Shown here in pieces: positions 1 through 5,232 of a stretch of 5,232 bases of DNA (positions are counted from its first letter, which is position 1; each line of letters opens with the position of its first letter). Location: positions 1-5,232 of the forward strand of contig QIGP01000101.1 in assembly GCA_003228965.1 (NCBI GenBank), in the 5' to 3' direction. The position numbers were made by a program, and so were the translations under genes. The notes beneath the pieces are model-generated. The model was not told where the DNA came from. It searched no databases and saw only the letters and a program-made list of their open reading frames with translations. The DNA comes from Gammaproteobacteria bacterium (GTDB lineage Bacteria; Pseudomonadota; Gammaproteobacteria; Steroidobacterales; SZUA-146).

Positions 1-2
1 CC

Positions 3-491
3 CACAAAGGGTCTGGCACGCTAATTAGGGTGGGTGAGTCGATACTCAGCTACAACTCGTGGGGCGCGGTGGACATGCACAAGCTCCGCGAACTCATTGA
101 ATCGAGCTTCGGACGTAAACTCATCGACAACTACGCCGAGCACAAACCACTTCTTGCCGCCTACGTTAGCCAAAACTACCGTGCTGCTGCCGTTATTACA
201 GAAAACGACGGTTTGTCGTGGCTCGACAAATTTGCGGTTACGGACAAAGCTCAGGGCGAGGGGTTGGGTAAAGCGGTGTGGGACGCCGTACGCACGGCCC
301 ACCCCAAACTGTTCTGGCGCGCCAGGCCCAACAACCCGATTAATTCGTTTTATTTCCGTCAGGCCGACGGCGCCATAAAAACTGGCAACTGGAACGTGTT
401 CTGGTATGGCATTGACGACATGAACCGGGTACAACGGTGCGTTGAAGCAGCCGAAAGTGCGGCGGCAACGCTAGGCGAGGCTATTGAATGA
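3..491 (+). CDS. argB: Bifunctional acetylglutamate kinase / N-acetylglutamate synthase, C-terminal part (5' partial)
   Basis: The frame is open from the first complete codon (base 3), so this is the 3' end of a longer gene; 162 residues are visible. It reads as the GNAT-type acetyltransferase domain (DUF619/NAT) that makes N-acetylglutamate from glutamate and acetyl-CoA in kinase/synthase fusions of the Xanthomonas type. The acetyl-CoA loop Q-x-x-G-x-G appears as QGEGLG (252-269), preceded by WLDKFAV. The glutamate-binding stretch FWRARPNNPINSFYF and the closing WNVFWYGI are also present. The first residues (KGSGTLIR) resemble the linker between the kinase and synthase halves, which supports a fusion over a stand-alone argA. 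The GTG at 30 would be only an internal start. The gene ends in an ATGA overlap with argC, indicating translational coupling. The kinase half lies outside the window, so its presence is inferred. In this family arginine normally inhibits the enzyme. Confidence 0.9.
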   Translation, partial: HKGSGTLIRVGESILSYNSWGAVDMHKLRELIESSFGRKLIDNYAEHKPLLAAYVSQNYRAAAVITENDGLSWLDKFAVTDKAQGEGLGKAVWDAVRTAHPKLFWRARPNNPINSFYFRQADGAIKTGNWNVFWYGIDDMNRVQRCVEAAESAAATLGEAIE

Positions 492-1423
492 AACAAGTAG
501 GAATAATTGGGGCACGCGGTTTCGTAGGCGCAGAACTCATTCGCGCTTTGCAGGGCCACAGCGAATTCGAACTTGGCTATGCAAGCTCCAGAGCACTTGC
601 TGGTCAGTTGTTGCGTCGTGCAGTTCCTGGTAGCTCGAGTTCACTGCAGTTTGAGCGTCTGACGCACGAGGACATTGCCGAGCGTGACGCCGACATAGTG
701 GTGCTGGCGCTTCCGAATGGACTGGCAGCCGACTACGAGGCGGTACTGCCAGACTCTACTGTGGTCATCGACCTTAGCGCCGACTACCGCTTTGACGACA
801 CGTGGTACTACGGGCTACCTGAACTCACGCGCGCTAGCGCAGCCGGCCAACGACGCATAAGTAATCCTGGTTGTTACGCTACGGCCATGCAGCTAGCGTT
901 GCACCCGATAAAAGACGCGCTCGACGGGGCACCGGCGTGCTTTGGTCTTTCCGGGTACAGCGGAGCTGGCACTAAAAAAACTCGCTACAACAACTCTTCG
1001 ACGCTTGATAAGAACGTGATTCCTTACAAAACGATAGGCCATATTCACGAGCGGGAAGTGTCACGGCAGCTCAGTAAACCCATTCATTTCACGCCTCACG
1101 TCACGTCGTTTTTTCGCGGCATTTTAATGACCGTGAACGCTCGGTTAACCAGCCCACTGACTCTTGACGAGCTGCAAACCCGATATACCGACGCATACTC
1201 AGGTGAAGCCCTGATTGAAATGACCGAGGACGTGCCGATGGTCAATACAGCGGTGGGCAACTCAGGCGCTACGCTTGGGGGTTTTGCCGTGAGCGACGAC
1301 GGCCTGCGCTGCGTTGTGCATTGCACGCTCGACAACTTACTCAAGGGTGCCGCAACTCAGGCGCTGCAAAACTTGAATCTCGCGTGTGGACTCAACGAAC
1401 ATGAAGGAATCCGTCTTGGCTAA
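488..1423 (+). CDS. argC: N-acetyl-gamma-glutamyl-phosphate reductase
   Basis: ArgC reduces N-acetylglutamyl 5-phosphate with NADPH to N-acetylglutamate 5-semialdehyde, the third step of cytoplasmic arginine synthesis. The 311-residue protein has the usual length for the short form. The N-terminal Rossmann loop is GARGFVG (residues 8-14). The catalytic cysteine is Cys129 in SNPGCYATA, and the conserved histidine is His204 in FTPHVTSFFRG. SGAGTKKT (158-165) and the C-terminal DNLLKGAATQALQNLN are family hallmarks. The ATG at 488 overlaps the TGA of the preceding gene, and GAGG at 477-480 lies 7 bases upstream, so this start is well supported. Its 3' end overlaps the probable TTG start of argH by 8 bases. 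The gene looks intact and has no unusual residue at the positions I can judge. Confidence 0.96.
   Translation: MKQVGIIGARGFVGAELIRALQGHSEFELGYASSRALAGQLLRRAVPGSSSSLQFERLTHEDIAERDADIVVLALPNGLAADYEAVLPDSTVVIDLSADYRFDDTWYYGLPELTRASAAGQRRISNPGCYATAMQLALHPIKDALDGAPACFGLSGYSGAGTKKTRYNNSSTLDKNVIPYKTIGHIHEREVSRQLSKPIHFTPHVTSFFRGILMTVNARLTSPLTLDELQTRYTDAYSGEALIEMTEDVPMVNTAVGNSGATLGGFAVSDDGLRCVVHCTLDNLLKGAATQALQNLNLACGLNEHEGIRLG
1404..1408 (+). promoter_or_regulatory. Ribosome binding site deciding the argH start
   Basis: AAGGA sits inside the end of argC, with 7 bases between it and the TTG codon at 1416. The two upstream in-frame candidates, GTG 1386 and ATG 1401, have no comparable sequence at the right distance. 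The site therefore favours a rare TTG start for argH within an 8-base overlap. This is read from sequence only. Confidence 0.6.
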
Positions 1424-2717
1424 ACCACTTTGGCAGAGTAGCGACACTAGCCTTGATGAACGCATTATGCAGTTTTTGGCAGGTGCCGACGCCACGCTCG
1501 ACCAGCAGTTATTTGTGTTTGACGTTCAAGCAACCATTGCACACGTTAAAGGCCTTGGCAGCATTGGTGTTTTAAACGCTGATGAGTGCGACACGCTTTG
1601 CGCCACGCTGACCGCTGTTGGTGAAGAGTTCGTTCGCGGTGAGCTTGACCTTTCCAACGAATTTGAGGACGGGCACTCCGCCATTGAGTACTGGGTGACT
1701 GAGCGTGTTGGAGAGTTGGGCGGCAAAGTCCACACCGGGCGCAGTCGCAACGACCAGGTGCTGGTGGCAACGAGACTCTACATGCTTGATCGCATGGCCA
1801 CGCTTAAATCGGTGTGCATTAGTATTGCCAATGCGTGCCTGACGCGGGCCGAAGAAACCAAGTCGCAGCCTATGCCTGGGTATACACACATGCAGCGCGC
1901 TGTGGTTTCGTCAGTAGGGATGTGGTTTGCAGGTTTTGCCGAGGCGTTTGTCGACAACGCCTGGCTTGCACAACAGACAAGCGAGTGGGTGGGCAGTAAT
2001 CCGCTGGGTACCGCTGCAGGCTACGGTGTAAATTTGCCGCTCGACAGAGAACTTACGACTAAAGAGCTTGGTTTTAATCGTATGCAGGTTAATCCCATTT
2101 ACGCTCAAAACAGCCGTGGTAAGTTTGAGTTGCAGGTACTTGGGGCCATGTCGCAGGCATTGCTCGACGTGCGCCGCCTGGCGTGGGATCTAAGCCTGTT
2201 TACTACGGCAGAGTTTAACTTTGTATCTCTACCAGGCACCTATACGACCGGCTCTTCGATTATGCCTAACAAGCGTAACCCCGACGTGGTTGAGCTACTG
2301 CGCGCAGCGTATGCAGTGGTGCAAGGTGCCATGACCGAGCTGACCGCGAGCTTGTCTCTTCCAAGTGGTTACCATCGCGATTTGCAAAACACCAAAGGCC
2401 CGCTGCTTCGGGCTACCGAACACGCGCTTGAGGCGCTTCGCTTAATTCCGGCCTTGCTCGAAGAGCTGGTGTTTGACGAGCAAAAACTGTCCAGGGCATT
2501 CGACCCTGGGATGTTCGCCACGGACATGGCGGTTGAACTTGCTGCCAAGAGCATTCCGTTTCGACAGGCCTATCGTTTGGTAAAAGAAGGTCTTGATGAG
2601 ATTGGTGAGTTTTCACCGAAAGACAGTCTGGACAAACGCACCTCGCCAGGAGCAACTGCCGACCTTCGGCTGGACCTTATTCAGGCACGGTTAACGGACA
2701 TCTCTAAATACCCATGA
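1416..2717 (+). CDS. argH: Argininosuccinate lyase
   Basis: ArgH splits argininosuccinate into arginine and fumarate, the final step of the pathway; the family forms homotetramers with active sites shared between subunits. With the TTG start at 1416 the protein has 433 residues. Fumarase/aspartase superfamily motifs are clear: HTGRSRNDQ (106-114), GYTHMQRA with the catalytic-type histidine His158, and the mobile signature loop GSSIMPNKRNP (279-289) carrying the catalytic serine. I prefer TTG 1416 because AAGGA lies 7 bases before it and the resulting N-terminus, AKPLWQ, matches where homologues begin. GTG 1386 (443 residues) and ATG 1401 are in frame but lack a good ribosome site. The start lies inside the argC end, so the genes are probably translationally coupled. 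Inverted repeats cover its 3' end. Confidence 0.95.
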   Translation: MAKPLWQSSDTSLDERIMQFLAGADATLDQQLFVFDVQATIAHVKGLGSIGVLNADECDTLCATLTAVGEEFVRGELDLSNEFEDGHSAIEYWVTERVGELGGKVHTGRSRNDQVLVATRLYMLDRMATLKSVCISIANACLTRAEETKSQPMPGYTHMQRAVVSSVGMWFAGFAEAFVDNAWLAQQTSEWVGSNPLGTAAGYGVNLPLDRELTTKELGFNRMQVNPIYAQNSRGKFELQVLGAMSQALLDVRRLAWDLSLFTTAEFNFVSLPGTYTTGSSIMPNKRNPDVVELLRAAYAVVQGAMTELTASLSLPSGYHRDLQNTKGPLLRATEHALEALRLIPALLEELVFDEQKLSRAFDPGMFATDMAVELAAKSIPFRQAYRLVKEGLDEIGEFSPKDSLDKRTSPGATADLRLDLIQARLTDISKYP

Positions 2718-2758
2718 ATTTGCATCTCAAGCTGCAAACCTCTGGATATTTAGAGGTG
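2699..2758 (+). repeat. Nested and competing inverted repeats at the argH 3' end
   Basis: The arm at 2699-2710 (CATCTCTAAATA) can pair with 2747-2758 (TATTTAGAGGTG) over 12 bases with one G-T pair, looping out the argH stop codon. Inside that loop, TTTGCA (2719-2724) pairs perfectly with TGCAAA (2733-2738). A shorter alternative, ACCTCT (2738-2743) with AGAGGT (2752-2757), uses the same 3' arm and so excludes the long stem. No run of T follows, so this is not a standard intrinsic terminator. It could protect the 3' end of the arginine message, limit read-through, or be incidental. Confidence 0.5.
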
Positions 2759-2765
2759 CCCTAAA

Positions 2766-2782
2766 GGCGCTGGGTTAGCGCT
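2766..2782 (+). other. Hairpin immediately before the permease start codon
   Basis: GCGCT (2767-2771) pairs perfectly with AGCGC (2777-2781) around a 5-base loop, with an added G-T pair at 2766/2782. It ends two bases before the ATG at 2785 and occupies the space where a ribosome site would be expected; none is visible. It could lower translation of the downstream permease remnant. A stem this short could also be chance. Confidence 0.35.
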
Positions 2783-2784
2783 CG

Positions 2785-3421
2785 ATGACTTTTGCTTTAA
2801 TGGCAGCGGGTTTCGTTGCCGGGCTACTGGTTGCGCGTTTTTTCTCGCTGTCGCATACAGCTCCTGAACGTATAAACGTGTTTATTATCAACGTGGCCCT
2901 TCCTGCCATGATTCTACTTAAAGTGCCGTCGTTGGTTATTGACGCAAACGCGCTTGTTCCCGTGGCCTCAGCCTGGCTCGTCATTTTAGGTACTGCGTTA
3001 ATTATTTGCGTGTTAGCCAAGATAAATAATTGGCCTGCGAGCACGTTGGGTGCGTTGTTGTTGGTGGTGCCGTTGACGAACACAGCCTATTTGGGTTTGC
3101 CACTTATGAACGCGTTAAGCAACGATACGGTGGTTGCCTACGGCGCACTTTACGACCAGTTTGGTACGTTTCTCGGGTTGGCTCTTTAATGCGCCATTTA
3201 TTGTGGCTCTATTGGGCGGCTCGGCTCAGGGAAAGTCGAGTGATGGATCGGCTCGCACAGTTGTGCTTTCGATTCTAAAAAGGCTGTTTTTGTTTGTGCC
3301 GTTTCCCGTACTGCTCATCGCGGCCACGCTAATGTCGGCGGACACGCTGCCGTTCTGGTCAATTACGCCGCTTCAGGTGCTAGCGGCGACCATGGGTACG
3401 TTGTTTTGGTGGCTTGGTTAG
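2785..3421 (+). pseudogene. AEC-family permease, frameshifted and truncated
   Basis: The first 134 residues (2785-3189) match the N-terminal half of AEC (auxin efflux carrier) permeases, inner-membrane transporters of organic anions or similar solutes. Hydrophobic spans fall at about residues 2-20, 31-48, 57-78 and 87-108. Family-like stretches are INVFIINVALPAMILLKVPSL and NTAYLGLPLMNAL, followed by YDQFGTFLGLAL. The frame then ends at TAA 3187-3189. A +1 shift at that point continues the protein for 77 codons (NAPFIVALLGG, then a span around LFLFVPFPVLLIAATLM) to TAG 3419-3421. Even joined, about 211 residues remain, against roughly 300 in the family, so the C-terminal spans are missing. 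An in-frame TAG at 2776 excludes an earlier start, and no ribosome site is visible. After about 3394 the original frame reads GYVVLVAWLGI, perhaps a trace of the next span after a second indel. The substrate cannot be told. Confidence 0.75.
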
Positions 3422-3464
3422 GTATCAGAGACCCAAATCCTGGGGTGCTCCCACAGAAAACAAA

Positions 3465-4301
3465 TCAAGCGTAACTAACATCCAAAACATCTCCAACGCT
3501 CAAACTCTCTCCCAAGCCTTCTGTAGCCACGCCGTTTTGTCCGAAGTAACCACCTACTAACCCGGCCAGCGTATTACCGCGAACCAGAGTTATCAGCGGC
3601 TCACGTGATTTGGCAACTTCTCCAGTCAGCTGGTTGACGGTTGTGACTTTGCAGCGCTGACAAGGCTTAGGTAACAAGAAACTAACGCCCTGTTCTTTAA
3701 CGTTCATTGCCACGAGCTTATGCTCGTCAAGCGACGGTAACCCGTTAACTACAATATTGGGTCGAAATCGATTCATCGGAACAGGTTCGGCCAGCTTTTC
3801 ATTAAGCGCTTCGAGCGAGCTTTTATTAGCAAGCAGATACGGATAGCCGTCGGCAAAGCCAACTTCAGCAGTCTCGCCGTTAAGGTGATTAGGCTCAACC
3901 TGGCGACTTCCGTCAGGAGCAAAACGCATCAGCCGAACGGGGCCGGTTTTGTCCGCCTGCAACACCTTTGAAAGCCACTCGGAACAGTTGTTGCCCTGAT
4001 TTACCGCAGTGCAAGTGTCCTTCCACACCACAACGTCTTCAGCTGTACCGTCAATTGGCTCAAGCGGAATATGCAGTGGTTCCACAGAAGCGTGCTTAAG
4101 TGTTAAGTGCGTATCACTAACAGATGTTTCAATAGTGGCCATAGTGCTTGCTGTGCGCTGTGTGACAAACTTGTTGTTCGCATCAACTACCATCCACTCT
4201 CTATCGTATTCAAAACCGCGGGCCATGACTTTGGCAGTAGTAACGTCTATACCGCGTAGTCCCTTCACAGGGTATCGGTGCAATGAGGTGATTGTTATCA
4301 T
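3465..4301 (-). CDS. MOSC-domain protein of the YcbX/mARC group
   Basis: This 278-residue protein has an N-terminal MOSC beta-barrel domain (about 1-115; HRYPVKGLRG, ARGFEYDREWMVVD, FVTQR) followed by a MOSC domain (about 120-278; FADGYPYLLAN, MNRFRPNIVV, KPCQRCKVTTVN, GYFGQNGV). The family binds the molybdenum cofactor. Relatives (E. coli YcbX, eukaryotic mARC) reduce N-hydroxylated compounds. One of Cys214 or Cys217 in PCQRC probably corresponds to the molybdenum-ligand cysteine of mARC. YcbX of E. coli carries a C-terminal 2Fe-2S ferredoxin domain; this protein stops before one, so an external electron donor would be needed. I chose the ATG at 4301 because homologues begin at this point. 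The frame stays open to GTG 4388, adding 29 residues unlike the family. A GGAGGTG at 4347-4341 is too far upstream to serve the ATG. The gene converges on the permease remnant. Its exact substrate is unknown. Confidence 0.88.
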   Translation of the reverse strand: MITITSLHRYPVKGLRGIDVTTAKVMARGFEYDREWMVVDANNKFVTQRTASTMATIETSVSDTHLTLKHASVEPLHIPLEPIDGTAEDVVVWKDTCTAVNQGNNCSEWLSKVLQADKTGPVRLMRFAPDGSRQVEPNHLNGETAEVGFADGYPYLLANKSSLEALNEKLAEPVPMNRFRPNIVVNGLPSLDEHKLVAMNVKEQGVSFLLPKPCQRCKVTTVNQLTGEVAKSREPLITLVRGNTLAGLVGGYFGQNGVATEGLGESLSVGDVLDVSYA

Positions 4302-4457
4302 TGGAAGGTATCTCGAGTAAATAGGGGTAGGGCTTAAGGGCACCTCCAGATTCTTAGACTTTGGACGTGTCCTTAACACAACTGTCACTTGTTCCGGCCA
4401 TAGTAGCGTCGCTATTAACCTTTAAGCAATAAATTTAGGAGCTGGGACGTCTCGTAG

Positions 4458-4670
4458 CTGCACTATTCACGTACGTCTTATGCGTGGCTTGAACGCCAGG
4501 ATGCTGCGCGTTCAGACACCCTGCCTATTTTCGAAGTAACCTGCGGCATAGAGCCGGCCGCGATCTGGTTCCAGCGTTGGCGTATGTTTTTTATGGCTTG
4601 TGGTGAATTTTTCGCCACCAAGGGTGGCCAAAAACTGTACGACGCTCATTATCTTATGCGTAAACGTTAG
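4458..4670 (+). pseudogene. C-terminal remnant of a cyclopropane-fatty-acyl-phospholipid synthase-like methyltransferase
   Basis: Translating the frame that ends at TAG 4668-4670 gives 70 codons resembling the C-terminus of SAM-dependent cyclopropane-fatty-acid-synthase-type enzymes. HYSRT (4461-4475) and AWLE are followed by WFQRWRMFFMAC (4566-4601), GEFF and the terminal HYLMRKR. In intact relatives these correspond to HYxRT..AWL, RWRxFFMACAELF and a closing HYLF-type end. The frame has a TAG at 4455-4457, just where WDVS-x-LHY would continue the family pattern, and a TAA at 4416. No start codon or ribosome site fits. Only about a sixth of a protein of around 400 residues is present, including neither the SAM-binding fold nor the catalytic core, so no activity is expected. 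The recognition rests on memory of the family pattern, not on an alignment. Confidence 0.65.
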
Positions 4671-4692
4671 ATTGCGGTAACCTTGGTCTTTC

Positions 4693-4711
4693 GCCTGGGC
4701 ACTGCCCGGGT
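4693..4711 (+). other. GC-rich hairpin between the methyltransferase remnant and the small membrane gene
   Basis: GGGC (4697-4700) pairs with GCCC (4704-4707) around the triloop ACT. The stem extends outward to 4693/4711 for 8 pairs in all, two of them G-T. No T run follows on either strand, so it is not a standard intrinsic terminator. It ends 22 bases before the ATG at 4734. It may be a relic of the terminator of the lost methyltransferase gene or part of the leader of the next gene. Confidence 0.4.
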
Positions 4712-4733
4712 CGAGTCAAGATTTGAGGGACCG

Positions 4734-5066
4734 ATGACACAAGCGTCACAAGCATCCACATCTGCACGACTGGTTTCCTACGTGGCGATTGTCGTATCGC
4801 TATTCGTTTTATTCGGGTTGCTACTGGCAGGCGTCCTCGCCTTTCAGTTAGTCACGGCTGGTGCAAGTACGCCAGGCGGTGGTTTTGCTTTCTTGTTCGT
4901 AACAACCTGGCTACTCATTCTGGGTGTCATTTCCATTATTGTGGGGGGCATCGGCATGGGTATGGCCCGAGGTGCACCACTAGAGCGCAGGCGTTGCTGG
5001 TATGCTATCGCGCTTGGTCTCGTTGCTCTGGTCATTGGCGCAACGTTTGGCGTCGGGTTTGTCTAG
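4734..5066 (+). CDS. Small three-span membrane protein of unknown function
   Basis: I do not recognise this 110-residue protein. A polar N-terminus rich in serine, threonine and alanine (MTQASQASTSAR) is followed by three long hydrophobic stretches at about residues 13-40, 50-78 and 89-110. The second is rich in glycine near its end (VGGIGMGMARG). A basic, charged loop, LERRRC (83-88), lies between spans 2 and 3 and suggests by the positive-inside rule that this loop is cytoplasmic. The protein ends almost within the last span. The frame is open back to a TTG at 4683, but ATG 4734 is preferred: GAGG at 4725-4728 is 5 bases upstream, and the extra 17 residues are unlike a membrane-protein start. 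No enzyme motif is visible. It stands alone, with no partner gene in view and hairpins on both sides. Confidence 0.7.
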   Translation: MTQASQASTSARLVSYVAIVVSLFVLFGLLLAGVLAFQLVTAGASTPGGGFAFLFVTTWLLILGVISIIVGGIGMGMARGAPLERRRCWYAIALGLVALVIGATFGVGFV

Positions 5067-5079
5067 CCTGCATTATTCA

Positions 5080-5104
5080 TGAGTGCGCTGGCGCAGCGTA
5101 CTTA
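5080..5104 (+). terminator. Long hairpin after the small membrane gene, possible terminator without a T run
   Basis: CGCTG (5086-5090) pairs with CAGCG (5094-5098) around the triloop GCG. The stem extends to 5080/5104, giving 11 pairs with two G-T pairs. It begins 13 bases after the TAG of the membrane gene, where a terminator would be expected. Neither strand has a T run next to it, so termination is uncertain; it may instead protect the 3' end of the message. Confidence 0.4.
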
Positions 5105-5232
5105 GGAAGGACATACGAGGTTGAAAAGAACGTGGGTAAATTGACAGACTGCGGTGCATACCGCTTGACGGTTTTTCGCTCACTGTGGCGCGGCCATTTG
5201 CGCCGATCCCCCTTGAGCCATAGCTACGGCTA

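Noticed and set aside
21..434. 137-codon open frame on the minus strand opposite the acetyltransferase domain
   Set aside because: The plus frame carries clear family motifs. The antisense frame shows no recognisable protein pattern and is explained by the codon bias of the real gene.
1572..1889. 105-codon minus-strand frame inside argH
   Set aside because: It lies wholly opposite conserved argH coding sequence, including the HTGRSRNDQ region, and has no motif of its own.
3030..3278. 82-codon plus-strand frame across the permease break
   Set aside because: It uses the frame that matches neither permease half and reads as low-complexity basic sequence, a shadow of the broken gene.
4302..4388. 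N-terminal extension of the MOSC protein to GTG 4388
   Set aside because: The 29 added residues are unlike family N-termini, which start at the MITITSLHRYPVKG position. The frame is open here only by chance.
4376..4440. Promoter-like boxes on the minus strand upstream of the MOSC gene (TTGCTT, 18 bases, TACTAT)
   Set aside because: The first box matches only 3 of 6 consensus positions and the second 4 of 6. This is expected by chance in a stretch of this length.
4614..4628. Perfect 6-pair GC hairpin (GCCACC, AAG loop, GGTGGC)
   Set aside because: It falls within the coding sequence of the methyltransferase remnant with no T run on either side, so it is most likely incidental.
5151..5176. 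Possible terminator: GCGGT/ACCGC hairpin, or ACCG/CGGT followed by TTTT
   Set aside because: The 5-pair stem is 7 bases away from the T run, and the stem touching the T run has only 4 pairs. This is too weak to call.
5132..5232. Open plus frame from GTG 5132 to the window end, and a minus-strand frame ending at 5180
   Set aside because: Neither resembles a known protein or has a well-placed ribosome site. The stretch is too short to judge at the edge of the window.

Overview
The window reads as a piece of a proteobacterial chromosome, most likely a gammaproteobacterium of moderate GC content (roughly half by eye, not computed). The main lineage clue is the arginine block. It opens with the acetyltransferase half of a kinase/synthase fusion of the type known from Xanthomonas, followed directly by argC and argH. 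Xanthomonas has the same gene order, but its base composition is much richer in GC, so a related or unrelated lineage with the same operon type is more likely than Xanthomonas itself. That placement is an inference.

Layout: (1) 3-2717, plus strand: a tightly coupled arginine operon. It holds the 3' end of argB (N-acetylglutamate kinase/synthase), argC and argH. Both junctions overlap, and argH probably starts at a TTG inside the end of argC. Together the genes cover acetylation and phosphorylation of glutamate, reduction to the semialdehyde, and the last step from argininosuccinate to arginine. (2) 2699-2782: two competing inverted repeats at the end of argH, then a small hairpin just before the next start. 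(3) 2785-3421, plus strand: an AEC-family (auxin efflux carrier type) permease, frameshifted once and missing its last third, hence a probable pseudogene. (4) 3465-4301, minus strand: an apparently intact MOSC-domain protein of the YcbX/mARC group without a ferredoxin tail. (5) 4458-4670, plus strand: a remnant of the C-terminus of a cyclopropane-fatty-acid-synthase-like methyltransferase. It has no start and a stop codon just upstream. (6) 4734-5066, plus strand: an unrecognised 110-residue protein with three predicted membrane spans. It is preceded by a GC-rich hairpin and followed by a long one. The last 166 bases hold no gene I can support.

The arginine operon is conserved, complete within view and co-translated. 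Everything from 2785 to about 4670 looks like a decaying zone: two broken genes flank one intact gene. I see no mobile element, CRISPR array, tRNA or rRNA, and no convincing new multi-gene system. The points most worth a second look are the methyltransferase remnant, the permease break at a CTT-TAA sequence resembling the prfB frameshift site, and the competing hairpins after argH.
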